A DNA stretch of 64,000 nucleotides from Spirochaetales bacterium (GTDB taxonomy: Bacteria > Spirochaetota > Spirochaetia > SZUA-6 > RPPD01), in contig JAFGGG010000037.1 in the NCBI GenBank assembly GCA_016930675.1, positions 1 to 64,000 on the forward strand, given 5' to 3'. A model generated the notes under the pieces. That model had not been told where the DNA came from. It did not search any database and saw nothing but the letters and a program-made list of their open reading frames with translations. Position numbers and translations under genes: made by a program. Below, piece after piece: positions 26,144-35,046 of this stretch (its first letter is position 1; each line of letters starts with the position of its first letter).

Positions 26144-27013
26144 ATGAAAGAACGCATACTTGTTACAGGCGCGAGCGGCTTCCTGGGTTTTAATCTCTGC
26201 AATCTGTTAAAAGACCGCTTTTCGCTCCTGGGCTGTTACCATAATCACAACATTACTGTTCCCGGCGTCGAAACCGTACAGATGGACATACGCGCGGAAA
26301 AGCAGGTGGAAGAGTTGTTTATTTCTTTTCGGCCCCACATTATACTTCACACAGCCGCGTTGTCACACCCGAATTACTGCCAGGAACATGCCGAGGAGTC
26401 CTTTGGCATAAACGTTTTTGCAGTCAAAATCATATCGGACCTGAGCCTGAAGTATAACGCCAAACTGATATTCACATCGAGCGATATGGTATTTGACGGA
26501 GAACACGCCCCTTACTCGGAAAGCGCTTCCGTTAGTCCCATCAACCGCTACGGCGAGCATAAAGCCCTGGCTGAAATCTATATCCGGGAACATAATTCCC
26601 AGGCTGCCATCTGCCGTCTGCCCCCTCTGTACGGCAGACCGGGTCCGTATTCAGGAGGTTTTTTACAGAGCGTACGCACCGCCTTGGAAGGCGGCCGCGG
26701 GATATTTCTTTATACGGACGAGTTCCGCACGCCGCTTTATGTTGAAGACGCTGCAGCCGGGCTGCTCTGTGCCGCCAGAGCAGCGCTGCCGGTCCTGCAC
26801 CTTGCCGGTGATGAGCGTTTATCCAGATATGATTTGGGATGCATAATCGCCCGCAGATTCGGATACAACACACAGCTGATTACGCCCTGCAGTCAGGAAC
26901 AAAAACCGCAACCGGCCCCGCGGCCACGGGATCTCTCGCTTGCCAATAGTTTGGCCAAAAGTCTGGGATTTAAGCCTCGTAGTATTTCCGACTGTTTGAG
27001 AGCATTATTGTAG
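26144..27013 (+). CDS. RmlD-like NAD(P)-dependent sugar reductase/epimerase
   Basis: A 289-aa extended SDR. The N-terminal dinucleotide motif GASGFLGFNL follows RILVTG; the DIRAEKQV segment, NRYGEHKALAE (Tyr-x3-Lys active site) and PPLYGRPGPYSGGFL fit dTDP-4-dehydrorhamnose reductase-type enzymes. It is not inside a dTDP-rhamnose cluster, and the substrate is unknown. Codon use in the second half is richer in G+C than in neighbours. No strong ribosome-binding site precedes ATG 26144, and an AT-rich stretch lies directly before it. It is followed by the double-cNMP gene after 126 bp in which I see only weak promoter-like hexamers. Confidence 0.82.
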   Translation: MKERILVTGASGFLGFNLCNLLKDRFSLLGCYHNHNITVPGVETVQMDIRAEKQVEELFISFRPHIILHTAALSHPNYCQEHAEESFGINVFAVKIISDLSLKYNAKLIFTSSDMVFDGEHAPYSESASVSPINRYGEHKALAEIYIREHNSQAAICRLPPLYGRPGPYSGGFLQSVRTALEGGRGIFLYTDEFRTPLYVEDAAAGLLCAARAALPVLHLAGDERLSRYDLGCIIARRFGYNTQLITPCSQEQKPQPAPRPRDLSLANSLAKSLGFKPRSISDCLRALL

Positions 27014-27139
27014 TCAAGCCAAAAAAACAGACTGGTGAATTTTAAAATATCTGTTTATAATTAAGGGAAAAGTATGATCGGCTAAAGTATAAAGAGTTAG
27101 TGTTTTTTATGGAGAGACCGATAAAAAAAGAGATGAATT

Positions 27140-28321
27140 ATGAATAAAATAACATTCAAAAACCGCATGTATAAAAAGGGCTCGATTGTCTGGATGGAGC
27201 GCTCCAAAGCCATGCCCTATTTTTTTATCGTGAAAAGCGGGCAGCTCAAACGTTTCTTGAGAATCATGCTGGATGAGGATGTGACCTTTCTAAACAGCGG
27301 CGATACCTTCGGTCTGATAGCCTGTTTGACCGGGCATGCCTATTTGGACAGACTCGTAGCGGTTAAAGATACCGAAGTAATAATGATTGACAAGAAGGAT
27401 ATCGTCCCGTTTCTTTCGGGAAAGCCGGATATTTTCATTAAAATTGCCAGTGATTATTCAAACCGATTAAGGAAGATAAATCAAAAACTGTTTAAACTCT
27501 GCTCACGCTCTCCGTATATGGACCTTCCGCGGTATCTATTGGAGATCGGCAATTATTTTAAACAACGAAATTTGTTAAGTCATTACCTCTACGCTCTCAG
27601 CAAATATGTCGAGTATGCAGCGGATGAAGGGTCCAGGCAGCAGGCGGTAAAACTCATGGAGTCTTTAAAATCGGAACAGAATATCACAATTCGCGAACCG
27701 GTCAGGATGGGCGCGCATCTCATTTACCAGCCGGGTGATATTATTTTTTTGGAACAGGAAAAGGGAGAAAATTTCTATTTCATTGAGCAGGGCAAGGTGA
27801 AGATCTCCCATATCGATCGGGAAAAGGAGTTCGTCATCGCCATCCTGCAGCAGAACGAGTTTTTCGGGGAAATGGCCATCCTCAATCAGCTGAAGAGAAA
27901 CGCTACCGCGATTGCCTTCTCGGAAACCAAGCTGCTTGAACTGAGTAAAGATACCTTCATGAACCAGCTTGGAGCCAAAATTTTGGAAAAGATATTTACC
28001 AGTTTCGCCCGCCGCATTTGGTATTCCTACCGGCGCTCCATCAATTTGAGTTACAAGAATCCCGTTACCCGGCTCTATGATTGTCTGGACTTTATTATTC
28101 AATCAAAAGAAGGAAGGCAGAAGGACCAGTCCTATTTCTTTGATATCTCATTAACCGATCTGCGGGTAATGACCAACACAAGTGAAGAGCCTGATAACGT
28201 GATAAAAGATTTTCTTAATGATGACAACATTCGTTATAATTACGGCAAACTGTCCATAAACAAAATAGCCAAGTATTATGATACCCTTAAGATTTATCTG
28301 ACGCGGGAAAGGTCAATGTGA
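27140..28321 (+). CDS. Tandem cyclic-nucleotide-binding domain protein
   Basis: A 393-aa soluble protein with two CRP-like beta barrels (about 8-115 and 190-300). The first is weak; the second has a clear cassette FFGEMAILNQLKRNATAIAF. A helical segment rich in basic and aromatic residues separates and follows them, and the C-terminal 90 residues (SFFDISLTDLRVMTNTSE-type) resemble a winged helix of CRP regulators, though a helix-turn-helix is not certain. Treponemes have proteins with similar double cNMP domains, as I recall. It may bind two different ligands. The start at ATG 27140 has a weak GAGATG upstream. It converges with bTHX, 12 bp away. Confidence 0.75.
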   Translation: MNKITFKNRMYKKGSIVWMERSKAMPYFFIVKSGQLKRFLRIMLDEDVTFLNSGDTFGLIACLTGHAYLDRLVAVKDTEVIMIDKKDIVPFLSGKPDIFIKIASDYSNRLRKINQKLFKLCSRSPYMDLPRYLLEIGNYFKQRNLLSHYLYALSKYVEYAADEGSRQQAVKLMESLKSEQNITIREPVRMGAHLIYQPGDIIFLEQEKGENFYFIEQGKVKISHIDREKEFVIAILQQNEFFGEMAILNQLKRNATAIAFSETKLLELSKDTFMNQLGAKILEKIFTSFARRIWYSYRRSINLSYKNPVTRLYDCLDFIIQSKEGRQKDQSYFFDISLTDLRVMTNTSEEPDNVIKDFLNDDNIRYNYGKLSINKIAKYYDTLKIYLTRERSM

Positions 28322-28333
28322 GTACATAGGTAC

Positions 28334-28477
28334 TCAAGTTTTTGGTTTTGCAGTTACTTGCTTTTGTTTTTTGACAGCCGTCGGGGATTTCTGCTTTTTG
28401 ATTTTATGTGGTCGGGTTTTGCCAAAACTGCCCCGCCAGATTTTACCTTTACGGCTTGATCTATCACCTTTGCCCAT
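28334..28477 (-). CDS. 30S ribosomal protein bTHX
   Basis: A 47-aa very basic protein. Its N-terminus [20 protein letters not shown] agrees almost residue by residue with bTHX (Thx) of Thermus and other bacteria (typical MGKGDRRTRRGKIWRGTYG), followed by a lysine-rich tail ([13 protein letters not shown]) longer than in Thermus. In Thermus bTHX sits at the top of the 30S head. ATG 28477 is preceded by GAGGAG at 6-nt spacing, which lies in one arm of a 7-bp inverted repeat (28482-28506). Confidence 0.85.
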   Translation of the reverse strand: MGKGDRSSRKGKIWRGSFGKTRPHKIKKQKSPTAVKKQKQVTAKPKT

Positions 28478-28481
28478 ATAA

Positions 28482-28506
28482 AACTCCTCATCCCATAGTA
28501 GGAGTT
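28482..28506 (-). promoter_or_regulatory. Hairpin that sequesters the bTHX ribosome-binding site
   Basis: On the minus strand AACTCCT (28506-28500) and AGGAGTT (28488-28482) form a perfect 7-bp stem around an 11-nt loop. The second arm contains most of the GAGGAG Shine-Dalgarno of bTHX. Such an arrangement could limit translation or form an autoregulatory site; this is inference from the sequence. Confidence 0.45.
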
Positions 28507-28548
28507 CCATGTTTCAAAGCAGTATGAATTGTCTTTATTAAAATTAAT

Positions 28549-30135
28549 TTAGTATTTTTTGTCAAGCTTCGGAGCAAAAAGCAGGCGCAGATATTGGAGC
28601 GAGCCGAACAGCTTAAGCACCGCGTCGTCAATAAGATCTTCTGAAACCGTGGTAAGCGGAATATCATCGGAAAACGATTCAATAATCTGTTCCACGGACT
28701 CGGCATACGCGGTGAGCCCGAAGCGGCTTAATACATGCTCTTTTTTAGCCTTTGGTGTGCAGTCAAGCAACCGTTCCGTATCGGCGAAAAGGGGGCGATT
28801 CGCCAGGCGTACCTGTTCCCGGTATTCAGCTGATAAGGCGCGCTTAAGAATCTTCTGCTGCAAATCAAAAGAAAGAAAAGAAAAGTCAATCAGATTGTTA
28901 TGAAAAAGAATTTCCACTTCGTCGGTGAGGGTTTTAAGAAGCGCCGAAGGCAGCGCGTTATGCAATGTTTCTATATATGAAAGATATTCCAGTCTCAGTT
29001 GTGTCCTCTCCCTGCTCTCCAAAGGTACATGGAGTGCCGTATAAAATACGCTTGGGTAGTGATCAAACATATTGATAAATCCGTCCATGACATCCAGTTT
29101 CCTGGCCACAAGCGGAATACCCAAAAGCAGGGATTGCAGGTAAGGATAACCGAAGCCTTCCTGCACCGATGAACAGCACATCAGGGAGCTGGCCGAGAGT
29201 AAGGCGGGGAAGCTGATTCCCAGTTGAGCCAAATCCAATCCAATGCCGAAAAACCCTGGGATGAGCTTTTCACGATAACAGCGCTTTACAAAATCGGAGT
29301 ATGCCCGTTCGGATTGAGATACTCCGGGCAGTGTTACCATAAGCAGGGCTTTTGGCGACAGCAGTTTTGTCAATAGTCCCGCTTCCAACACGTTTTTGCG
29401 TCTGATTGCTCTTATCGGATAGATGGTCAAGACCGTATCTTCATTCACAATGTATCCGAACTGTTCGGCGTACCCCGCCAAGCTTCTTCTTACCTGACGG
29501 GGGGTGCTTGGCTGTTCCGCAAAGGATGTGATGGGATTTTCTACGAGATAGATCAATTCTTTGGGCAGGCCCGCTTTCAGGAGAATATCTCTGTCCCGCA
29601 TATTGATTACTATGTAACGTACAGTAGACGCTGCGGGATACAGGGGATGGGTAACTATTTTTTTGAGTTTAATCATGTTATGCGGCCGGCCCGCTTCCGG
29701 AAAATCGTGAATTTGCAGGATGATTCGCTGAAAGATTTTTGAATCCACTATCCGTAAGACTGCTTCGGAAAAAACAGGATTTTTACCTAACTGGTAATTG
29801 TGAATCCACCAGATCGTGCTTTCAGAAGAAAAGTCGGAGATTAATTTGTTTTTAAGCTCACTGATCATTTTTTTCAGAGCATCAGGGCCGTCGATGTGGT
29901 TGAGATAATCGAGTTCGGGTACTATTTCCATGGCAAGTTTGATGGATGATCCGTGCTCGCTGAAATATGCCTGGATTTTATTAAAAACGTTTTCCGCATT
30001 TTCTTTTCTGCCGCACACCAACGTGATGCGCTTAAACAGATGCGAGAACCGCGCCAGGGCCATCACACCCTGGACAATTACGTCGGTTACCCCGCCGGCG
30101 AGAAGATGATAATGGAAGATCACCAGTTCGTTCAT
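28549..30135 (-). CDS. Glycosyltransferase group 1 (GT4-like) protein
   Basis: A 528-aa GT-B fold protein. The N-terminus FHYHLLAGGVTDVI is the type of glycine-rich start seen in group-1 transferases, and the C-terminal domain holds SSVQEGFGYPYLQSLLLGIP, the E-x7-E region that binds the nucleotide sugar. A long C-terminal extension (from about 420) is helical and unrecognised. Divergently placed from the GH13 phosphorylase and followed by a GT28-like gene beyond it, it may belong to a pathway for a glucosylated compound. AAGGA lies 6 nt before ATG 30135. A TTGACA/TATAAG promoter-like pair lies at 30177-30148. Confidence 0.78.
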   Translation of the reverse strand: MNELVIFHYHLLAGGVTDVIVQGVMALARFSHLFKRITLVCGRKENAENVFNKIQAYFSEHGSSIKLAMEIVPELDYLNHIDGPDALKKMISELKNKLISDFSSESTIWWIHNYQLGKNPVFSEAVLRIVDSKIFQRIILQIHDFPEAGRPHNMIKLKKIVTHPLYPAASTVRYIVINMRDRDILLKAGLPKELIYLVENPITSFAEQPSTPRQVRRSLAGYAEQFGYIVNEDTVLTIYPIRAIRRKNVLEAGLLTKLLSPKALLMVTLPGVSQSERAYSDFVKRCYREKLIPGFFGIGLDLAQLGISFPALLSASSLMCCSSVQEGFGYPYLQSLLLGIPLVARKLDVMDGFINMFDHYPSVFYTALHVPLESRERTQLRLEYLSYIETLHNALPSALLKTLTDEVEILFHNNLIDFSFLSFDLQQKILKRALSAEYREQVRLANRPLFADTERLLDCTPKAKKEHVLSRFGLTAYAESVEQIIESFSDDIPLTTVSEDLIDDAVLKLFGSLQYLRLLFAPKLDKKY

Positions 30136-30233
30136 ATATCCTTTTCACTTATAACGAGAGAGGTCTATAAGTGTCAACAGAAATTTTATAATATCCTGTA
30201 AAATCTATAATATCTGTGTTATTTTTAAGAAAC

Positions 30234-31988
30234 ATGAACGACCGAATTAAAGAAATTTTAATCAGCCTCTATGGTAAGAACCGGGGAGAAAAAACATACA
30301 GCGAGCTTTGTGAAATAATTGAAAAAGCACAGAAAACTTTGGGCGCGCGAGATACTGGCGCCAAGTCCGTATTCCCTCTCGACCAGCGTGATTCCGTGAT
30401 CATCACATACGGGGATCAGTTTTTGTGCGAGGGAGAAAAACCACTTAAAACCCTGCACCGGTTTTTAAGTGAATACGTGAAAGGAATAATCTCGGGCGTA
30501 CATATTCTGCCTTTTTTTCCCTATTCTTCCGACGACGGTTTTTCCATAATTGATTATACAAAAGTAAATCCCTCATGGGGCGGGTGGCAGCAGATAAAAG
30601 CGATTGCGGGGAAGTTTAACCTGATGTGTGATCTGGTATTAAACCATATCTCAAGTAAAAGTGTCTGGTTTAAGGAGTTTTTAAAAAACAATCCCGGCTA
30701 CGCGGATTATTTTATCACGGTTCCGGCGCAAACCGATCTGTCTCTGGTGGCGCGTCCGCGGGCACTGCCGCTTGTGCACAGCTTTTCTATAGGCGGGGCA
30801 GAGAAACTGGTGTGGACCACTTTTTCAGAAGATCAGATCGACCTTAATTTCCAGAATCCCCGGGTGCTGCTGGAAATGATCGAGATCCTCTTGTTTTATC
30901 TAACACAGGGCGCGCGCCTTATCCGGCTGGACGCCATAGCCTACGTATGGAAAGAACTCGGCACCTCCTGTATCCACCTGCCGCAGGTGTATCTGCTGGT
31001 GGAGTTGTTTCGCCTCGTTATCCGGACGGTCGCTCCCGGCGTCCTGCTGATAACCGAGACAAATGTGCCGCATAAAGAGAATGTTTCTTATCTGGGCGAC
31101 GGCAGCAATGGAGCGCACATGGTCTATCAGTTTTCCCTGCCTCCGCTGGTACTGCACTCTTTTAAAAACGGAGATGCCGGCGCGCTTACTCAATGGGCGG
31201 ACGGATTAACACTTAGAGCAGAGAACTGCACCTTTTTCAATTTCCTGGCCTCGCATGACGGAGTCGGGATTTTACCGGTGCATGGAATTCTCTCTCCGGA
31301 TGAAATACAGGATCTTGTGCGGTTTGTGGAAAAACAGGGCGGCAGGATTTCATATAAAGATACCGAACAGGGGCCTATTCCCTATGAACTCAATATTTCC
31401 TATCTCAGTGCGGTCACCGGCAAGCATGATCCGCCTGACTTAAAGGCGCGAAAATTTCTCGCCTCACAGGCCATAATGCTGGCGTTTAAGGGTGTGCCGG
31501 GCATATATATTCACAGTCTGCTCGGTTCAACTAATTATTACGAGGGAGTGGAAAAAACAGGAATTAATCGGACAATCAATCGTGAGAAATTGGATTTTGA
31601 ACGTATTGAAAAGGAGTTAAAGCAAAACCGCAACCTGCGTTCGTATGTGTACAGAGGATTTGTTTCCCTCATGAGCGCTCGCTCTTCTCATCCCGCTTTT
31701 CATCCTCTGGCACAGCAGCGGGTGATAAAAGCGCATAAACAGCTTTTTATAGTAATAAGGCGTACGCTTGATAACAGCGAACAGGTTGTTTGCGTTCATA
31801 ATGTGGCGGCCTGCAAGGTGAACCTTGACTGTGCCGCCCGGATATTGGGTCTGACTCCGGGTTTGCCCCTGCGCGATATTATTTCAGGAAAACTATTCAC
31901 CCGGAAACAGATATGGATGAAGAATACATTGTCATTACAGGTAAATCCCTATCACGTGCTCTGGCTGGTACAAGAAAAAGCGGATTAA
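30234..31988 (+). CDS. GH13 subfamily 18-like sugar phosphorylase
   Basis: A 584-aa alpha-amylase-family protein. IRLDAIAYVWKELGTSC (nucleophile Asp), LLITETNVPHKENVSYLGDG (acid/base Glu) and the SHDGVG motif after FFNFLA are those of GH13_18 phosphorylases, such as sucrose phosphorylase and glucosylglycerate phosphorylase. The ETNVPHKENVSYLGDG wording matches the glucosylglycerate or related phosphorylase group more than true sucrose phosphorylases. It would cleave an alpha-glucosyl bond with phosphate to give glucose 1-phosphate. ATG 30234 is used; an in-frame GTG at 30216 adds six residues and no better ribosome-binding site. It lies in a divergent pair with the GT4-like gene. Confidence 0.85.
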   Translation: MNDRIKEILISLYGKNRGEKTYSELCEIIEKAQKTLGARDTGAKSVFPLDQRDSVIITYGDQFLCEGEKPLKTLHRFLSEYVKGIISGVHILPFFPYSSDDGFSIIDYTKVNPSWGGWQQIKAIAGKFNLMCDLVLNHISSKSVWFKEFLKNNPGYADYFITVPAQTDLSLVARPRALPLVHSFSIGGAEKLVWTTFSEDQIDLNFQNPRVLLEMIEILLFYLTQGARLIRLDAIAYVWKELGTSCIHLPQVYLLVELFRLVIRTVAPGVLLITETNVPHKENVSYLGDGSNGAHMVYQFSLPPLVLHSFKNGDAGALTQWADGLTLRAENCTFFNFLASHDGVGILPVHGILSPDEIQDLVRFVEKQGGRISYKDTEQGPIPYELNISYLSAVTGKHDPPDLKARKFLASQAIMLAFKGVPGIYIHSLLGSTNYYEGVEKTGINRTINREKLDFERIEKELKQNRNLRSYVYRGFVSLMSARSSHPAFHPLAQQRVIKAHKQLFIVIRRTLDNSEQVVCVHNVAACKVNLDCAARILGLTPGLPLRDIISGKLFTRKQIWMKNTLSLQVNPYHVLWLVQEKAD

Positions 31989-31993
31989 AATAA

Positions 31994-32022
31994 TTGCATT
32001 TCAACCATGCCCATACTACACT
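31994..32022 (+). promoter_or_regulatory. Putative promoter of the GT28-like gene
   Basis: TTGCAT (31994-31999), a 17-bp spacer and TACACT (32017-32022) stand in the 101-bp gap after the phosphorylase gene. Start of transcription would be near 32029. Confidence 0.35.
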
Positions 32023-32089
32023 ATAACTGAAATGTGAGGACAGTTTAAAGCACGCATCACGGCAGTGACAAAAAAGGAGTTAAACGTAT

Positions 32090-33409
32090 ATGGCAAAAGA
32101 AAAATGCAAGGCATGGGTGGTAAGCATTAATATGGGATTGGGTCACCAGCGCGCCACATATCCGCTGCTGGATATCGCGGAGGATGGTGTGCTGCTTGTG
32201 GGAGACAAAGAAACCTCTTCTCCTGAAGAAATAAAACTCTGGCACCGGATAACGGGAGGATATGAGTTCATATCACGCATTAAAAAAATACCTTTAAGCG
32301 GTAATATGCTCTTCAGTATAATGGATAAATTTATGGACATCGCGCCCATATATCCGCTGCGCGATATGTCCAAGCCGGGGTTCCAAACCAAACTTATTTA
32401 TAAATATATCAAAAAGGGCCTGGGGAAATCTCTTATGCAGCGAATAGAGAGTAAATCCCTGCCGTTGATCTGCAGTTATCCGGTGCCCGCGCTTATCGCC
32501 GATTATTATAATTACAGCAGGAACTACTGCATTATCACGGACGCGGAAATTAATAGGGCATGGGTGCCTAAAGATCCGGCGTCAAGCCGGACGGTCTATT
32601 TCGCGCCCTGCAGCAGGGCGCTGCAACGCCTGCGTCAGTACGGTGTGCTTGATGAACGCATATTTTTAACGGGTTTTCCGCTGCCCAAAACCGTATTGGG
32701 TACGGAAAAGCTGGAAGTACTGCGCCATGATCTGGGTCAAAGGCTGCACTATCTTGATCCCAAACAAAAGTTCTGGCCCCTGCATGAGCTGAACGCAAAG
32801 CATTTTTTGGGCAAGCAGTATATTCAGTTCAAAAAGGAAAGAATATTTTCCATAGCGTTCGCGGTGGGCGGCGCGGGCGCGCAGACCGATATAGCCTTAA
32901 AAATCGCCAAAAGCCTAAGAGAAAAAATCTTAAAAAAAGAGTTAAAGCTCTATCTGATCGCGGGAATTCGTGAGGAGGTGAATAACCATTTTAAGCACGG
33001 CTTAAAGGATTTGGGATTATCGACCGATCTGGTACCGATTATCTACTCAAGCGATATCTATGAGTATTTTGATAAATTTTCAGCGCTTATGCGCGTGATT
33101 GACGTGCTCTGGACCAAACCCAGTGAGCTGTCCTTTTATTCCGGATTGGGGCTGCCAATTATTATGGCGGATTCCATCGGAGCGCAGGAGCGCTATAATA
33201 AAAAGTGGCTTTTGGAGATACAGGCCGGTATTCCTCAGGAAGATCCGGAGTACGCCAATGAATGGCTGATCGATCTCTGGCAGTACGGGCGGCTGGCCGA
33301 ATCGGCCTGGGACGGTTTCTTGAAAGCACGCAAGTTCGGAACCTATAAAATATACGAAGTGCTGCGCACCGGTACGATGATCAGGGAGACCTCTCCTCTG
33401 CGCCGCTAA
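32090..33409 (+). CDS. GT28-like / MGDG-synthase-related glycosyltransferase
   Basis: A 439-aa protein with a GT-B look. The N-terminal VVSINMGLGHQRAT resembles the glycine/His loop of monogalactosyldiacylglycerol synthases and MurG-like GT28 enzymes, and the C-terminal half (FAVGGAGAQTDIALKI, IYSSDIYEYFDKF, WTKPSELSFYSGLGLPII) corresponds to the nucleotide-sugar binding lobe. Relatives glycosylate lipids, so a membrane glucolipid is one possible product; the linkage with a GH13_18 phosphorylase and a GT4-like gene could also mean a soluble glucoside. AAGGAG lies 10 nt before ATG 32090. Confidence in the glycosyltransferase assignment is moderate. Confidence 0.65.
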   Translation: MAKEKCKAWVVSINMGLGHQRATYPLLDIAEDGVLLVGDKETSSPEEIKLWHRITGGYEFISRIKKIPLSGNMLFSIMDKFMDIAPIYPLRDMSKPGFQTKLIYKYIKKGLGKSLMQRIESKSLPLICSYPVPALIADYYNYSRNYCIITDAEINRAWVPKDPASSRTVYFAPCSRALQRLRQYGVLDERIFLTGFPLPKTVLGTEKLEVLRHDLGQRLHYLDPKQKFWPLHELNAKHFLGKQYIQFKKERIFSIAFAVGGAGAQTDIALKIAKSLREKILKKELKLYLIAGIREEVNNHFKHGLKDLGLSTDLVPIIYSSDIYEYFDKFSALMRVIDVLWTKPSELSFYSGLGLPIIMADSIGAQERYNKKWLLEIQAGIPQEDPEYANEWLIDLWQYGRLAESAWDGFLKARKFGTYKIYEVLRTGTMIRETSPLRR

Positions 33410-33416
33410 AAAAATA

Positions 33417-33445
33417 TTGACGAACAGCATTAAACGGGCTAAAAT
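33417..33445 (+). promoter_or_regulatory. Putative promoter of the CsgG-like gene
   Basis: TTGACG (33417-33422), exactly 17 bp, and TAAAAT (33440-33445), with the start expected near 33452 and the ribosome-binding site GGGGGCGGA before ATG 33514. Confidence 0.5.
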
Positions 33446-33513
33446 TCAGTAGTGGTAGTCCAAGATAACTCAATATGTGATATATTTATATAAACATAAG
33501 AAGGGGGCGGATC

Positions 33514-35034
33514 ATGTTTTTTTTTAATAAAAGGTTAGTTAAATTTTCCGTAGCAGTATTGATGTTCATACTGGCTGCGGTATATGTAGGCGCCGTTGAG
33601 AAAATCTCAATCGCGGTCATGGAATTAAAAGTAACCAACCTGCCGCAGGATGAAATAAGCCTGCTTATCGATTTTTTTAACAACTCTCTGTTTGAAACAG
33701 GTGTTTTCGATGTCATACAATCGGATAAAAGAGATCAACTGCTGAAAGAGATCGAATTCTCAGGCTCGGATGTGGCGGACCAGCAGAAGACCAAAGAGAT
33801 CGGCAAGCTGCTTTCGGCCAAGCTGTTGGTATTCGGCAGTGTGGGCAAGCTGGGCTCCAATGTTATTTTCAATATCAGTGTGGTAGATGTGGAGACGGCC
33901 AATATTGTGAGCTCGCATTCCAAAACCTATAAAAAGCTGGAAGAAATCGTGAATGATTTGCAGAAAATATCGGACAATGTGGCTTTTGCCGCGATTCGTA
34001 CTATGTTTATCAAAAAAGCAAAAATAATTTATCATGATAATTTTACTAACAAACTATGGGTTCAATCAAAAATATTATTTTATAAAGAAGGAAAATACCA
34101 TATCTATAATAAAGATACATATTGGTTTGTCTGGGACACCACCACTATTGATGATTTCGCGATGGAAGTGGAGGCCCAGTGGATAGAAGGGGAAAAAGAG
34201 GCAGGTTCCGGTGTACTCTTCAGACTGCAGGATGAGCACAATTACTATATTTTCGACATTACCAAGACCGGTTATTTTGAAGTTGGGAAAGTAGTTGACG
34301 GCAGCTATTATGAAATCAAGCCGTGGGAAAAGAGTACCTCTATTAATGTAAGCGGAGTTAATTACCTCAAGGTAGTTGCCGTGGGCAAACATATGAGCTT
34401 TTTTGTGAACAATATCAAAGTAGCGGAATTATTTGATTCCACTTTTATCAAAGGTTTTTTTGGTATGTTTGCGGGGAAAGGTGTACATGTTGCATTTGAT
34501 AATCTGCTTGTGTATCAGGGTAACCTGCTGCTCTATGAAGATTTTAGTCGAGTCACCGAAAATTTTGCTGATACCACCCAGGCGTATTTCAAGGATGGAG
34601 AGTATATAGTCAAGGCCGGTGAAAGTGATTACTATTCCTGGGGTGAGGTAGAGTATGAAAACTTCTCTTTCCGTTCCGAAGCACGCTGGTCGGCTGGCCC
34701 TGTTGATTCAGGGTACGGCCTGGTTTCACGTTTTAAAGATATCGACAACCATTACTTATTCATTATTTTGAAAAGCGGGTATTACCGCTTCGGTTATTAT
34801 AAGAACGGTGAATGGAATGTGTTGATCGATTGGAAAAAAACCCGTATCATCAATCCGGAAGGTAAAAACATACTGCGTATTATGAGTATGGGCAGCACGC
34901 ATCTTTTATATATAAATGATAATCTAGTGGACGAGTGTGAGGACGATACCTTTATGAGCGGCCGGATCGGCCTGTTCTGTGCCGCAGAAATTACGGCGGT
35001 ATTTGATAATGTGGAGATATTTGATTTGGATTAA
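33514..35034 (+). CDS. Exported CsgG-like protein with two tandem LamG/DUF1080-like domains
   Basis: A 506-aa protein with an N-terminal signal peptide (hydrophobic core about 10-25, cleavage near AVYVGA). Residues 30-165 match the CsgG-like / lipoprotein-assembly region common in spirochaetes (KISIAVMELKVTN, FEVIQS-like FDVIQSDKRD, LLVFGSVGKLG). Two copies of a 160-residue beta-sandwich follow (about 170-340 and 345-506); compare NYYIFDITKTGYFEVGK with HYLFIILKSGYYRFGY. The domains resemble DUF1080 / LamG glucanase-like carbohydrate-binding folds. It is a periplasmic or surface sugar-binding protein by inference. It converges with rlmN at 12 bp. Confidence 0.75.
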   Translation: MFFFNKRLVKFSVAVLMFILAAVYVGAVEKISIAVMELKVTNLPQDEISLLIDFFNNSLFETGVFDVIQSDKRDQLLKEIEFSGSDVADQQKTKEIGKLLSAKLLVFGSVGKLGSNVIFNISVVDVETANIVSSHSKTYKKLEEIVNDLQKISDNVAFAAIRTMFIKKAKIIYHDNFTNKLWVQSKILFYKEGKYHIYNKDTYWFVWDTTTIDDFAMEVEAQWIEGEKEAGSGVLFRLQDEHNYYIFDITKTGYFEVGKVVDGSYYEIKPWEKSTSINVSGVNYLKVVAVGKHMSFFVNNIKVAELFDSTFIKGFFGMFAGKGVHVAFDNLLVYQGNLLLYEDFSRVTENFADTTQAYFKDGEYIVKAGESDYYSWGEVEYENFSFRSEARWSAGPVDSGYGLVSRFKDIDNHYLFIILKSGYYRFGYYKNGEWNVLIDWKKTRIINPEGKNILRIMSMGSTHLLYINDNLVDECEDDTFMSGRIGLFCAAEITAVFDNVEIFDLD

Positions 35035-35046
35035 TATCGCATAAAT

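Noticed and set aside
30148-30211. Promoter-like elements for both divergent genes (TTGACA/TATAAG minus; TATAAT plus)
   Set aside because: The minus-strand start would fall in the ribosome-binding site, and the plus-strand -10 has no -35; too weak to list as features.
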